Position numbers and translations under genes: made by a program. A DNA stretch of 64,000 nucleotides from Bifidobacterium pullorum subsp. gallinarum (GTDB taxonomy: Bacteria; Actinomycetota; Actinomycetes; Actinomycetales; Bifidobacteriaceae). The notes beneath the pieces are model-generated. The model did not search any database and was not told where the DNA came from. It was given only the letters and a program-made list of their open reading frames with translations. The stretch covers positions 186,001 through 250,000 of the forward strand of contig NZ_JGYX01000005.1 of the NCBI RefSeq assembly GCF_000741215.1. The letters are read 5' to 3'. Numbering within the stretch: the stretch's first letter is position 1; every line of letters starts with the position of its first letter. Positions 11,949-22,361 of the stretch are shown here, in pieces.

Positions 11949-12850
11949 CGGGCCACCTCGGTTCCCGCGGCCGGGGTTCGCCCCTGCCAGCTGGGGGCCG
12001 ACACCACGCGTTCGTCATGCCCGCCGGCGGCACCGGGCAGATCCGCCAGACGCCCGTCCTGCATGGTGATGGTGCGGTCGCAGAAGGCGGCGACGTTCGG
12101 GTCGTGCGTGACCACCACCACGGCGGCGCCGTTCGCGCGGCTCGCCTCCATCAGGATCGACATGACCTCGCGCCCGGTGGTCTGGTCGAGTGCACCGGTC
12201 GGTTCGTCGGCGAACACCACGGCCGGCTGCACGCACAGGGCGCGGGCGATGGCCACGCGCTGCATCTGCCCGCCGCTCATCTCCCCCGGACGCTGGCCTG
12301 CGAGCGCGCGCAAGCCGAGTCGTTCCAGCCACAGGATCGCCGCATCGGTGGCGCGGCGGTAATCCACGCCGCCCAGCATCATCGGCAACGCGATGTTCTC
12401 GACCGCCGGCAGTTCGGGCAGCAGCTGGCCGGACTGGAAGACGAAGCCGAAGGCGCTGCGGCGCAGCTTGGTGCGCGCCGCGTCCGGCATGGCGGTCAGG
12501 TTCGCGCCACGGAAGGTCACGGTGCCCGCGGTCGGCCGGATGATGCCGGCCAGCGCGTGCAGCAGGGTGGATTTGCCGGAGCCCGAGGGGCCCATGACGG
12601 CGACCGATTCGCCCTCGCGTAGGGTGAAGTCGACGTGGTTGAGTGCGAGCGTATGCACGGATGCGGGGCCTGTGCCGGCGGTGCCGTGGTCGGCGGCGGC
12701 GCGGACGTTGGCGGCGCCGTAGTCCATGACCAGGTCGGAGGCGTTCAGAATCGCGGAGGCGGGAACGCCGGACGCGTAGTCCGGTCGCATGGCGCCGGTC
12801 CGCTCGATATCGGGATTCGCGGTGAATGCTGTGGGGTTCTTGCTTCTCAT
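11945..12850 (-). CDS. ABC transporter ATP-binding protein (MacB/LolD-like)
   Basis: ATPase subunit partnering the overlapping permease. It shows Walker A GPSGSGKSTLL, signature SGGQMQRVAIARA, Walker B VVFADEPTGALD and the switch His in VVVTHDPN. The first 45 residues are extra to the ABC fold and include an unusual insert (AANVRAAADHGTAGTG) between the first two strands. The start is uncertain: ATG 12850 has only CTCAAGGT directly adjacent, and ATG 12787 is a shorter alternative. No regulator gene adjoins the pair. Confidence 0.9.
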   Translation of the reverse strand: MRSKNPTAFTANPDIERTGAMRPDYASGVPASAILNASDLVMDYGAANVRAAADHGTAGTGPASVHTLALNHVDFTLREGESVAVMGPSGSGKSTLLHALAGIIRPTAGTVTFRGANLTAMPDAARTKLRRSAFGFVFQSGQLLPELPAVENIALPMMLGGVDYRRATDAAILWLERLGLRALAGQRPGEMSGGQMQRVAIARALCVQPAVVFADEPTGALDQTTGREVMSILMEASRANGAAVVVVTHDPNVAAFCDRTITMQDGRLADLPGAAGGHDERVVSAPSWQGRTPAAGTEVAR

Positions 12851-12976
12851 ACCTTGAGGCTACGGCCGCGGCCACGCGCACGGCATCGGGCCGACGGACG
12901 ATTCCGCGTGACGGTGCCGGCCGGGCTCATCCTTGCGGATTAGGCGGTGTCGCCGTAAGGGAGGAGTCAGTGCCGG

Positions 12977-13714
12977 TCATTCGCCGGTCAGGTGCCAGCT
13001 GGTGCGGTGCAGCGGGGTGGGGCCGAGTTCGGCGATGGCGCGGCGATGCGCGGCGGAACCGTACCCCTTGTTGCGGTCCCACTCATACGGCGCGTACCGC
13101 GGATTGCCGCGGGCGATGTCCACCATGAGCCTGTCCCTGGTCACCTTGGCGATGACGGCCGCCGCGGCCACCGTGGCGCAGTGGCGGTCGCCCTTGACCT
13201 GGGTGACGACGTGTGCGGGAACCGGCACGTCCGGCGCGTCGAAGGTGTCGAGCGCTTTGGTGATGTAATCGTTGGGCCCGTCGAGAATCGCCCCGACCCG
13301 CATCGTCGCCGCGTCCTGGGCAGCAGACACGGCCCGCCCACCGCCGGCAGGCGACATAAGCCCCAGCTGCCGTTCCACGGCGTTGAGCGCGCGCAGGGCC
13401 GCGATGCCGAGTGCATGACTGATGCCCCACTCGTCGATCTCACTGTTGCTGGCCTGTCCGACCGCGCTCGCCGCACACCACGCCTGCAGCGGTTCGAACA
13501 GCGTCTCGCGGCGTCGTTCCGTCAGCATCTTGGAATCGGCGACACCGTCCGGAACCGCCAGCTCCGGCAGGTCGCAGGCGCGTATCGCCGCGGCGCCGAC
13601 CATCACCGGACCGGCCAGTGCACCGCGTCCGACCTCGTCGAACCCCACAATCAGACCATACCCCTGTGCGGCCAGTTCCCGTTCCAACTCCAGCGTCGGA
13701 CTCTCATGCACCAT
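12977..13714 (-). CDS. rnhB: Ribonuclease HII
   Basis: Endonuclease of 245 aa that nicks RNA in RNA-DNA hybrids and removes misincorporated ribonucleotides. The acidic active site is visible in VGFDEVGRGALAGP, in DSKML, and in the later Asp of LDGPNDY; GDRHCATVAAAAVIAK is also typical. An insert of about 20 residues around SPAGGGRAVSAAQDA lengthens the middle. GGGAG stands 6 nt before the ATG. It lies downstream of lepB and rplS in the usual order, after a spacer of about 100 nt. Confidence 0.95.
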   Translation of the reverse strand: MVHESPTLELERELAAQGYGLIVGFDEVGRGALAGPVMVGAAAIRACDLPELAVPDGVADSKMLTERRRETLFEPLQAWCAASAVGQASNSEIDEWGISHALGIAALRALNAVERQLGLMSPAGGGRAVSAAQDAATMRVGAILDGPNDYITKALDTFDAPDVPVPAHVVTQVKGDRHCATVAAAAVIAKVTRDRLMVDIARGNPRYAPYEWDRNKGYGSAAHRRAIAELGPTPLHRTSWHLTGE

Positions 13715-13756
13715 ATCTCGCTCCCACCGCGGTAGTAGTTGATGTCCACGATGCCG

Positions 13757-13826
13757 AATAGATCACAGTCCGGAAAGAATGCGCTTCCCGCATCCCGCAA
13801 TCACCGCCCGGATGGATCACAGTCCG
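13757..13826. repeat. Partial copy of ACTCTGA palindrome arm plus direct repeat
   Basis: GAATAGATCACAGTCCG at 13756-13772 matches the right arm of the 22362 palindrome at 16 of 17 positions. GATCACAGTCCG recurs in the same orientation at 13815-13826, where it supplies the lepB stop codon. No left arm is present, so this looks like a decayed or half element. Confidence 0.6.
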
Positions 13827-14554
13827 ACCGACTGCCTGCCCGGCACGTCGGCGAACACGTCGTGATGCGCGTCCAGCACGCCGATGCGCCGCAACGGCCA
13901 GTATGTGGCCAACGCCACGCCCTCGATGTCCTCCAACGGCACCAGACCGTTCTCCTCATCGTCCTGATGGTACCGGGAATCGGCGGAATTGGAACGATTG
14001 TCGCCCATGACGAACACATGTCCCTCCGTGACCTCCACGCGGAACGGGAAGCTGCTGGGAGAGACGCCCTCACGGATGTATGAGGATTCGTCGACGGCCA
14101 CGCCGTTGATGGTCACGGGGCTGCCCTCGCCCGCGCATTCGACCACGTCTCCGGGCAGTCCGATCAGTCGTTTGATGAGCCTGTCCTTGCCGAAGACACC
14201 GTTGCTCTGCTCGTTGCGCAGCCAGTTGGCGGGGTCCTTGAACACCACGATGTCGCCGCGGCGCAGGTCCACGGCCTTGGGTGCCAGGGACAGGGTCAGC
14301 ACGCGGTCGCCGGGCATGATGGTGTTCTCCATCGATCCGCTGGGGATGGCGTACATGCCGAATACGAACACGCGCAGCAGCAGGATGACCAGTACCGGTA
14401 TGCCGCACCAGATCAGGGTGTCGCGCAAGCCCATGCCCGCGGTTTGACGCGCCGGCGCCTTATGACGGGGCACGGGGGAGGGATCCACGCCGTGGTCGGC
14501 CACGACCATGGTGCGCAGGTCCCGTTCGTCATCGGGATTGGGCGATGCTTGCAT
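13817..14554 (-). CDS. lepB: Signal peptidase I
   Basis: Membrane-bound serine protease of 245 aa that removes signal peptides from exported proteins. After a cytoplasmic N-terminus comes one membrane anchor (about 47-68). PSGSM follows, with the catalytic Ser about residue 74, then the general-base Lys in DRLIKRLIGLPGD (about 128) and MGDNRSNSADSR. ATG 14554 was chosen over an upstream frame start because AAGGAGG lies 8 nt before it. The stop codon lies inside a repeat shared with the rnhB spacer. Confidence 0.95.
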   Translation of the reverse strand: MQASPNPDDERDLRTMVVADHGVDPSPVPRHKAPARQTAGMGLRDTLIWCGIPVLVILLLRVFVFGMYAIPSGSMENTIMPGDRVLTLSLAPKAVDLRRGDIVVFKDPANWLRNEQSNGVFGKDRLIKRLIGLPGDVVECAGEGSPVTINGVAVDESSYIREGVSPSSFPFRVEVTEGHVFVMGDNRSNSADSRYHQDDEENGLVPLEDIEGVALATYWPLRRIGVLDAHHDVFADVPGRQSVGL

Positions 14555-14630
14555 CCGCGTGTCCTCCTTGCGTCGGCGGCGTCTCCGGTTGGCGGCGTCG
14601 CGTTCCATCATAGCGACTGGTCATATGAAA

Positions 14631-14661
14631 CAACCCGGAGGCCTTGCGGCGCACCGGGTTG
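14631..14661 (-). terminator. Intrinsic terminator of rplS
   Basis: Stem CAACCCGG (14631-14638) / CCGGGTTG (14654-14661). Read on the minus strand it is followed by TTTCATA. It sits about 30 nt after the rplS stop and ahead of lepB. Confidence 0.75.
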
Positions 14662-14690
14662 CATTCGCGTTTACGATGTCGGCGTACGAC

Positions 14691-15062
14691 TCAGGCCTTG
14701 GTGGCCTTGTTGTCGCGACGCTCGACGATACGAGCGGCCTTGCCGCGCAGAGCGCGCAGGTAGTACAGCTTCGCACGACGCACGCGGCCGCGACGGACCA
14801 GCTTGATCGAGTCGATGGACGGGGAGTGCAGCGGGAAGCGGCGCTCCACACCGGTGCCGAAGCTGATCTTGCGCACGACGAAGGTCTCACGCACGCCAGC
14901 GCCCTGACGGGCGATCACCACGCCGGTGAAGGTCTGGATACGGGAGTTGTTGCCTTCCTTGATCTTGACGTTCACGTCAACGGTGTCACCGGGACGGAAG
15001 TCCGGGATCTCCTCGGCCGGCTTCATGTGCTTGGCGTCAAATGCCTCGATAGCATTCACCAT
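14691..15062 (-). CDS. rplS: 50S ribosomal protein L19
   Basis: Large-subunit protein L19, 123 aa, at the 30S-50S interface. Diagnostic stretches are [27 protein letters not shown] and [17 protein letters not shown] 15062 is preferred because GGAGG is 8 nt upstream; a start at 15077 would overlap that site. About 250 nt of GC-rich leader separate it from DUF1893. L19 leaders regulate rplS in some bacteria, but I could not fold one with confidence. Confidence 0.97.
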   Translation of the reverse strand: MVNAIEAFDAKHMKPAEEIPDFRPGDTVDVNVKIKEGNNSRIQTFTGVVIARQGAGVRETFVVRKISFGTGVERRFPLHSPSIDSIKLVRRGRVRRAKLYYLRALRGKAARIVERRDNKATKA

Positions 15063-15313
15063 GATGGTTTCCTCCAACGCTGCCGCATGTCAGCGCCTCG
15101 GTTCGGGGCGCGGCGTTCAGCCCGCCCGGGGTCGTCATTCCTTTGGGTCTGCCCGCGGGAAGCCTGCCAATCCGCCGGATGCCAAGCCTTGCGGCCGACC
15201 GGCTGGACCCTGGTGAGGAGAGCGGTTCATGCGGCGACCAATCTCCCGGCACAGCGGCTTTCCATTTTAGCCGCGCATTCGGACACCGGCGATCCAAAGA
15301 GAGACAGGTAGGG

Positions 15314-15754
15314 TCAGGACCGGGCGGCCATGAGCTGGGCGACCGCGGCCCGGATCGGCGCCTCGGCCTGCGCCGGATCGTCGATGTCCCGCACCGACTG
15401 TTCGATCGGGCACATACCGGTGTTCGCACGGTTGCGGATCATCGGCACCAGTTCGTCATAGGCGGCCTCGACGTGATGGGACTGTAGCATGGCCAGGCCC
15501 GCCTCGCTCATCACATGGCCGCGCACGGCCACCGCGCCCAGTTGGATGTACAGCATGGCGGCGGCCTTGCCGATCACCCGGTCGGAGGCGGAGAATCCGT
15601 CGAGCCGTTGCCCCGCGGCCAGCCAAGCCAGCAGCGGTTTGACACCGCGGCCGGTACCGGTGAGAGTCTCGCCGCCACGGCAGGCGACACAGCCGAGCTC
15701 ATCATGGGCGCTGAGTTCGCGTTGCGCGCGCAGCCAGTCATCGTTCATAGTCAT
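15314..15754 (-). CDS. DUF1893 domain protein
   Basis: Small cytoplasmic protein of 146 aa. It shows the DUF1893 core GRGVKPLLAWL followed by SDRVIGKAAAMLY and GHVMSEAG, and Cys residues in GCVACRGGE and in MCPIEQSV that could bind metal or be redox active. Function is unknown. It is last in a minus-strand set behind an ECF-type membrane protein and a DUF362 protein. ATG 15754 is chosen because AAAGGAG lies 9 nt upstream; the longer frame lacks a site. Two hairpins occupy the 166-nt gap ahead of it. Confidence 0.8.
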   Translation of the reverse strand: MTMNDDWLRAQRELSAHDELGCVACRGGETLTGTGRGVKPLLAWLAAGQRLDGFSASDRVIGKAAAMLYIQLGAVAVRGHVMSEAGLAMLQSHHVEAAYDELVPMIRNRANTGMCPIEQSVRDIDDPAQAEAPIRAAVAQLMAARS

Positions 15755-15783
15755 TACATTGTTCTCCTTTACGTCTGTCTTAC

Positions 15784-15893
15784 GACCGTCCGCCCACGGG
15801 GACGCCAGACGGACGGTCCCAATCGACACGACCGCACCCTTACGTTTGAAAGCCGCCCCGCCCGTGCATGCGACGGACAGAAGCGGCTTTCAA
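15784..15893. other. Two hairpins between the ECF gene and DUF1893
   Basis: GACCGTCCG (15784-15792) pairs with CGGACGGTC (15810-15818). TTGAAAGCCGC (15846-15856) pairs with GCGGCTTTCAA (15883-15893). Neither is followed by a T run on the minus strand. They may modulate expression or stability of the DUF1893 message. Confidence 0.6.
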
Positions 15894-15920
15894 TCAATCA
15901 TCAGACCGTATCGACAGGCG

Positions 15921-16487
15921 TCACTCCTTGGCGGCGCGATGCTCGACCCAGAACATGATCAGCGGGATCAGGCCCCACTGCAGGATCAGACCGGGCAGAC
16001 CGGCGAGCACGCTCATCCAGATCGTGGCGACGGCCACCGTCGTGTTGCCGAGCACGCCCACGGCGAACAGAATCGCGGCGGCACGCACCACGCGGCCTCC
16101 GACCTGCACCAGCAGCACCTTGGCGATGGTCGGCATGTTGGCGGTGCGCAGCAGACCGGCGATCAGACCGTAGGCGGCCAGCTCGATCACCATGAACGGC
16201 AGCATCGCCAGTCCCGGCATGCCGGACAGCGCGAAGCTGACCAGCGGGCCGAACGCACCGGCGATCGCGCCGGCATACGGGCCCGCCAACAGGCCGACGA
16301 GGATGATCGGCAGATGCATCGGCAGGAAGGCCTCACCCAGCCCGGTGCCCAGGCCGGAGATCGCGCCGACGACGTGGAAGATCTGCGGGATCGCAACCGC
16401 GCCGACGATGGCCGCGAGCGTGGCGAGCGCCTGGACCTTGACGGACGGCAGTTCGCGCGTGCGGCTGATGCTCATTGTTGTTGCCAT
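15921..16487 (-). CDS. ECF transporter S-component-like membrane protein
   Basis: Hydrophobic protein of 188 aa with five or six predicted membrane helices. LGEAFLPMHLPIILVGLLAG followed by PYAGAIAGAFGPL is typical of ECF-type vitamin or cofactor-binding S components. No ATPase or EcfT gene adjoins it, so it would have to share the cell's general ECF module. The substrate is not predictable. ATG 16487 has AGGGAAACAGAT just upstream. It lies 40 nt behind the DUF362 gene, so the two are likely co-transcribed. Confidence 0.7.
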   Translation of the reverse strand: MATTMSISRTRELPSVKVQALATLAAIVGAVAIPQIFHVVGAISGLGTGLGEAFLPMHLPIILVGLLAGPYAGAIAGAFGPLVSFALSGMPGLAMLPFMVIELAAYGLIAGLLRTANMPTIAKVLLVQVGGRVVRAAAILFAVGVLGNTTVAVATIWMSVLAGLPGLILQWGLIPLIMFWVEHRAAKE

Positions 16488-16527
16488 ATCTGTTTCCCTT
16501 CTATGCAAGCTCGATTCCGGACGCGGA

Positions 16528-17427
16528 TCAGGCGTCGAGGTCGATGAGACGGTAGTTGCGGTTGCCCAGGCCCATCTCGACGGCGTGTTCGACCGTGTGG
16601 ATCGCGTGGCGCGACTCCATGCGCTCGATGAGCGGGCCGTTGTTGTCGTCCGACAGGTACACCTGGTCCACGCAGGCCTGGTCCACGGCCACCGGGTCGA
16701 GCGAGGCGAGGATGCCGATGTCGTTCATCTGCGGGGCGTGCGGGTTGCCGTCGCAGTCGCAATCGACCGAGAGGTTGTTCATCACGTTGATGAACAGCAT
16801 GTTGCCGTGCAGCGCGTTGAACACGCCGGTCGCGGCCTCGGCCATGGCCTCCAGGAAGGAGTCGTGGTCGCCGTCGAACGCGTTGGGCAGCGCCTCGTCC
16901 TGGCCGGAATGGATGCGTTCCTTGCCGTGTGAGGAGGCGATGCCGATCGAGATGTTCTTCAGGGCCCCGCCGAAGCCGCCCATCACATGGCCCTTGAAGT
17001 GGGAGAGGACCACATAGTAGTCGTAGTTCGGGAAGTGTGAGCCCACGGTGTCGCTGGTCAGGCGCTTGCCACCCTCGATCGGAATCTCGATCTCGCCCTC
17101 CTCATCCTGGAGGTCCACCGGGGCGATCTCCATGAAGCCGTGTTCCTTGATGGTCTCCCAATGCTTCGAGGATTCGTTGCGGGTGCCGGCGTATGCGGTG
17201 TTGCATTCGACGATCGTGCCGTCAAGACGCTGTACGAGGTCCTTGATCAGCGCCGGCTGCAGGTAATGGGTGTTGCCGCCTTCGCCGGTGCTCAGCTTGA
17301 CAGCCACCTTGCCCTTCGGCTTGACGCCGAGCGCCTCGTAGGCCTTCATCAGTCCGGCGGGGCTGATGTCCCGGGTCATGTAGACCACCGATGCGGTGGG
17401 CGAGTCGGTCTGATAGGTCGTCACCAT
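16528..17427 (-). CDS. DUF362 domain protein
   Basis: Protein of 299 aa covering the DUF362 fold; recognisable parts are VAVKLSTGEGGN, LSHFKGHVMGGFGGALKN, and DPVAVDQACVD near the end. Many DUF362 proteins carry [4Fe-4S] ferredoxin repeats. This one does not: its few cysteines lie in ECNTAYAG, DCDCDG and QACVD. No signal peptide is seen. AAGGAGG precedes the ATG. First gene of the DUF362-ECF-DUF1893 set; function unknown. Confidence 0.85.
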   Translation of the reverse strand: MVTTYQTDSPTASVVYMTRDISPAGLMKAYEALGVKPKGKVAVKLSTGEGGNTHYLQPALIKDLVQRLDGTIVECNTAYAGTRNESSKHWETIKEHGFMEIAPVDLQDEEGEIEIPIEGGKRLTSDTVGSHFPNYDYYVVLSHFKGHVMGGFGGALKNISIGIASSHGKERIHSGQDEALPNAFDGDHDSFLEAMAEAATGVFNALHGNMLFINVMNNLSVDCDCDGNPHAPQMNDIGILASLDPVAVDQACVDQVYLSDDNNGPLIERMESRHAIHTVEHAVEMGLGNRNYRLIDLDA

Positions 17428-17550
17428 ATGCTGCCTCCTTGCGATATTGGCTGTATATGCTCACGATACCGCCAGCGATATGACAATACGCCGGATGCGA
17501 ACGCATCACCAATGCGGCGGCATACTGGATTCCATAGCTTCCAGGTATGG

Positions 17551-17691
17551 GAAGACCCCGGCCGTAGCCGGGGTCTTCAACAGCATTCCAAGCGAAGCTC
17601 AGAACTCCCATGACGAACAGTCCGGTGGACTGTTCGTAGCCGGGCATGCCGTATTGCATGCCCGCGCTGGGCACAGCGTTCTGAGCGAAGC

Positions 17692-17702
<11 letters not shown>
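17551..17702 (-). repeat. Array of four hairpins after pgi with a 19-nt direct repeat
   Basis: Consecutive perfect stems lie at 17551-17578 (12 bp, GAAGACCCCGGC), 17613-17637 (11 bp), 17641-17664 (9 bp, CGGGCATGC) and 17678-17698 (9 bp, GTTCTGAGC). The last overlaps the pgi stop codon. AGCGAAGCTCAGAACTCCC at 17684-17702, the pgi 3' end, recurs exactly at 17591-17609. No T-rich tail follows any stem on the minus strand. It lies between pgi and the DUF362 promoter region. Confidence 0.85.
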
Positions 17703-19389
<1,687 letters not shown>

Positions 19390-19517
19390 AGTGAACAGGT
19401 CCTTTCCTTTTCCGAATGAAGCGGCACGGAAGTCGCTCCGCGCCGTTGCTCTTCAAGCACCACGGTACCCACGAAATTGGACAGACCCGCAGCGCGACGC
19501 GCATCCGCCGCCACTTA

Positions 19518-19552
19518 TTCTGCAAACGTTCGCAGAACCGCCGCGGCGGTTC
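19518..19552 (-). terminator. Two abutting palindromes after the acyltransferase gene
   Basis: GAACCGCCGCGGCGGTTC (19535-19552) is a perfect 18-bp palindrome directly after the stop codon. It overlaps a 20-nt near-palindrome, TTCTGC...GCAGAA (19518-19537), that has one wobble position. There is no T tail, so termination is uncertain. Confidence 0.6.
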
Positions 19553-19553
19553 G

Positions 19554-20879
19554 CTATCGCCCCAATCGCAGCATCCGCAGCACCGGACGGCGGATCAGCC
19601 CATCCAGCACGGCCACGACCACCACATACCCCACCGAAACCGCCGTCCCCTCGGCCAGCAGCCACAGCCCCGCAGCGCCGCCGCCGGACGCGGCCCATCG
19701 CGTCACGTCGGCCAGCAGCCCCTGAATCACGATATCCATCGCCACCGTGCCGAACACCGACTGCACGATGTAGAACCCCAGGATGCCGGAGGCCAGCCAC
19801 GCCACGGCCCGCGCCGCCACGGAACCGGACGCCCCCGCCTCGCGCGAGGCACGAGCCAGGTCCACGCTCCCGCCGCCCGACCCCGACGCGCATACCATCA
19901 CCAGCAGGAACGCCAACGCCATCGACGCCGCGGACGTCGACTTGTACGACAGCTGGGCGATCAGCGTCACATCCCTGCGTATCGCGGCCACCGCCTCCAC
20001 CGTCAGCACCACCGCGGCGACCGCCACCAACGCCTTCATCCAACGGTGCCGCCATCGTGGCAGATCAGCGGGCCGCGGCGCCCCGGACATGCCGGCCACA
20101 CCGGCGATCGCGAAGGACACCGCATACGTGATCGCACTCATCCATTTACGCCAGTCGGTCAACCCGCGCGTGGCGGCGTCGCCCGGAGAGACGAACGCGA
20201 CGTACCCGTTCACCATCACCAGAGCGACCACCAGCATGCAGGCGACCGCCACGCGGATCCGCGCCGGCACACGCCGCAACAGGCAGGCCAGCACCGGCGC
20301 CACCGCCACGAACGCGGCGTACAGCCACACGAATTCAATCCCCAACGTCCACTGCCACACCAGATGCACATTCACCAACGGCATGACCCACGCGTCGAAT
20401 GCGAGCGCGACCACCGCCACCAACACCACCGACACGGCAATCACCAGCACACGGCGTACGGTGCCCCGCAACGCGTCGTGCCAATACCCCGCCTGCTTGG
20501 ACCGGCGCGCCAGCGAGGGGATCAGATAGAACCCCGAGATCATGAAGAACACATGATTGCCCCATGCGCCCATCAGCGCGATGATGCCCAGCACGGCCAA
20601 CACCGTGGGGTCCGACCCCAGCATGTCGCCGATCTGACTGCAGCCGGCCGCCGGATCACACAGCGCCTGGGCCGTCCACGGCATCATCGTATGGAATAGG
20701 GAGATGCCGACGATGGCCGCCAAACGCATCGCCTCGACACGCACGTTGCGCACGGCGCGCGGGGTGTGTGCGGCGCGCGCGGTATGTGCGGCGCGCAGGT
20801 TGCCGTCGCGGGACACGCCGTCGGCCCCGACATCCGCCATGCGACGGCTGTTGGCTCGGCCACTATCTGCGTTCGCCAT
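19554..20879 (-). CDS. Acyltransferase family 3 membrane protein
   Basis: Multi-pass membrane protein of 441 aa with about ten helices, related to acyltransferases that O-acetylate cell-surface polysaccharides. After about 50 polar residues comes VRVEAMRLAAIVGISLFH, whose His corresponds to the conserved catalytic His region. HVFFMISGFYLIPSLARR and LVWQWTLGIEFVWLYAAF follow, the latter typical of the family. GAGGGG lies 6 nt before ATG 20879, chosen over a longer frame. It stands alone with no glycan cluster nearby; the substrate is unknown. Confidence 0.8.
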   Translation of the reverse strand: MANADSGRANSRRMADVGADGVSRDGNLRAAHTARAAHTPRAVRNVRVEAMRLAAIVGISLFHTMMPWTAQALCDPAAGCSQIGDMLGSDPTVLAVLGIIALMGAWGNHVFFMISGFYLIPSLARRSKQAGYWHDALRGTVRRVLVIAVSVVLVAVVALAFDAWVMPLVNVHLVWQWTLGIEFVWLYAAFVAVAPVLACLLRRVPARIRVAVACMLVVALVMVNGYVAFVSPGDAATRGLTDWRKWMSAITYAVSFAIAGVAGMSGAPRPADLPRWRHRWMKALVAVAAVVLTVEAVAAIRRDVTLIAQLSYKSTSAASMALAFLLVMVCASGSGGGSVDLARASREAGASGSVAARAVAWLASGILGFYIVQSVFGTVAMDIVIQGLLADVTRWAASGGGAAGLWLLAEGTAVSVGYVVVVAVLDGLIRRPVLRMLRLGR

Positions 20880-20967
20880 CGGCAACCCCTCGCTCTCCAT
20901 ACCGCCGGTCCGACACCAATGCCTCACAGCATACCGCGTCATGCACCGACCACGGTGACACGGCGAA

Positions 20968-20996
20968 TTGGACAAATCGCCACCTTGCGCTACAAT
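20968..20996 (+). promoter_or_regulatory. Promoter for tRNA-Thr
   Basis: TTGGAC (20968-20973) and TACAAT (20991-20996) with a 17-nt spacer, ending 44 nt before the tRNA gene. A close match to a vegetative sigma consensus. Confidence 0.7.
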
Positions 20997-21039
20997 CTAT
21001 TTCTCGTGCGCGGGTCGCGTATGCTGCCCGCACGACCAC

Positions 21040-21115
21040 GCCACTTTAGCTCAGTCGGTAGAGCGGCTCACTCGTAATGAGCAGGTCGACAGTTCGATTC
21101 TGTCAAGTGGCTCCA
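21040..21115 (+). tRNA. tRNA-Thr (anticodon CGU)
   Basis: Complete cloverleaf. Acceptor GCCACTT pairs with AAGTGGC, the anticodon arm is GCTCA/TGAGC around loop CTCGTAA with anticodon CGT, and the T arm is GACAG/CTGTC around TTCGATT. Discriminator U and encoded CCA are present. It reads ACG threonine codons. Confidence 0.97.
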
Positions 21116-21118
21116 CAG

Positions 21119-21153
21119 CCCTAGGCGCGGCGCATCCGCGGCCTAGGGTTTTG
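21119..21153 (+). terminator. Terminator after tRNA-Thr
   Basis: Stem CCCTAGGC (21119-21126) / GCCTAGGG (21141-21148) with an inner CGG/CCG extension, followed directly by TTTTG. Confidence 0.85.
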
Positions 21154-21193
21154 CATAACCGGCGGTTTCGGTTCCGTCCGCGGCCGGCAATGC

Positions 21194-21277
21194 GCGCGAG
21201 TGGCGTAATGGTAGCCGCGCAGGATTTAGGTTCCTGTGTCTTCGGACGTGTGGGTTCGAGTCCCATCTCGCGCACCA
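21194..21277 (+). tRNA. tRNA-Leu (anticodon UAG)
   Basis: Cloverleaf with acceptor GCGCGAG / CTCGCGC and anticodon arm CAGGA/TCCTG around TTTAGGT (anticodon TAG). It has the long class II variable arm expected for leucine, T loop GTTCGAGTC, discriminator A and encoded CCA. It reads CUA/CUG-type codons. It lies 40 nt past the tRNA-Thr terminator, so it may have its own weak promoter. Confidence 0.97.
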
Positions 21278-21347
21278 CATCCTTCGTCATTCGTTGCCAT
21301 CCGTTGTCAAACCTCGTCAACGCCACAGGCCAACCGGGAGCGTTTCC

Positions 21348-22346
21348 ATGTCCGCACTCATCCAGCCGATCACCTTGTTGCTCATCATCGCCGCCGGCTA
21401 CCTGTTCAAACGCTTCGGACTGTTCGGCGACCGCGACTACCGGGTGATCCAGAAGGCCGAGTTCAACCTGATCCTGCCGGGCGCGATCATCTACTCCTTC
21501 GCCACGAACCCGCACGACGTGAGCCTGCTCGTCGTGTCGGCCTTCGCGTTCGTGGCGGCGCTGGTGCCCACGCTGGTCATGTACGTCTACTCGTGGCGCA
21601 GACCCGTGGCCGACCGCGCGTTCCTGATGCTCAACGGGTCGGGGTACAACGTGGGTTGCTTCTGCTTCCCGGTCCTGCAGTCGTTGATCGGCCCGGCGGC
21701 GCTGGTGCCGGCCGCCATGTTCGACGTCGGCAACTGCGTGATGGTCTCGGCGGGCACCAATGTGATGACGCAGACGCTGCTGCACATCCAGCCCGGCCGC
21801 ACGCTGGCCGAGCAGGGGGCCGGCGAGGCGCCGACGCTGCCGTACACCCGACCCGCCGACCGCGACGCCCGACGTCTGGCACGCCGCGCCCTGCTGCGCA
21901 ACGTGGTCAAGGGGTTCGCTTCATCGCCGTCGTTCGACACCTATGTGCTGATGATCGTGCTGATGATCGCCGGCGTGACGCTGCCGGAATGGTTGGGCAC
22001 GTTCTGCCAGCCGTTCTCCAATGCGAACGCGTTCTGTTCGATGCTGATGGTCGGCATGCTGATGGATCTGCCCGCCTCGCGCCACGATGTGCGCGACGTG
22101 CTGGAGATTCTGGGCTGGCGCGTGCCGTTCGCAGTGCTCTTCGCCGCGGCGGCATGGTTCCTGCTGCCATTCGATGCCGTCACGCGCGAGGCCGTGGCGT
22201 TGTGCTGCCTGGCGCCGACGGCGATCTTCGCCACGCTGTACACCGACAAGGTGCTGGGCAACGCGCGGCTGGCGGGGTTCACGCTGTCACTGAGCGCGGT
22301 CATTGCGATGGCGCTGATGACCGGCGCCCACCTCCTGCTGTCCTGA
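21348..22346 (+). CDS. AEC family transporter (second copy)
   Basis: Membrane permease of 332 aa with about ten helices. LLLIIAAGYLFKRFGLFGD opens the first repeat and LNGSGYNVGCFCFPVLQS is the family segment around the unwound helix. A polar cytoplasmic loop (about 155-180) separates the halves. ATG 21348 follows GGGAGCG and gives the usual AEC N-terminus. It lies 70 nt after tRNA-Leu. The substrate is unknown. Confidence 0.88.
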   Translation: MSALIQPITLLLIIAAGYLFKRFGLFGDRDYRVIQKAEFNLILPGAIIYSFATNPHDVSLLVVSAFAFVAALVPTLVMYVYSWRRPVADRAFLMLNGSGYNVGCFCFPVLQSLIGPAALVPAAMFDVGNCVMVSAGTNVMTQTLLHIQPGRTLAEQGAGEAPTLPYTRPADRDARRLARRALLRNVVKGFASSPSFDTYVLMIVLMIAGVTLPEWLGTFCQPFSNANAFCSMLMVGMLMDLPASRHDVRDVLEILGWRVPFAVLFAAAAWFLLPFDAVTREAVALCCLAPTAIFATLYTDKVLGNARLAGFTLSLSAVIAMALMTGAHLLLS

Positions 22347-22361
22347 CGCCCCTCCAACCCG

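Noticed and set aside
15063..15313. Structured L19 leader or riboswitch
   Set aside because: GC-rich with short complementary stretches but no conserved pattern I could match; left as leader only.
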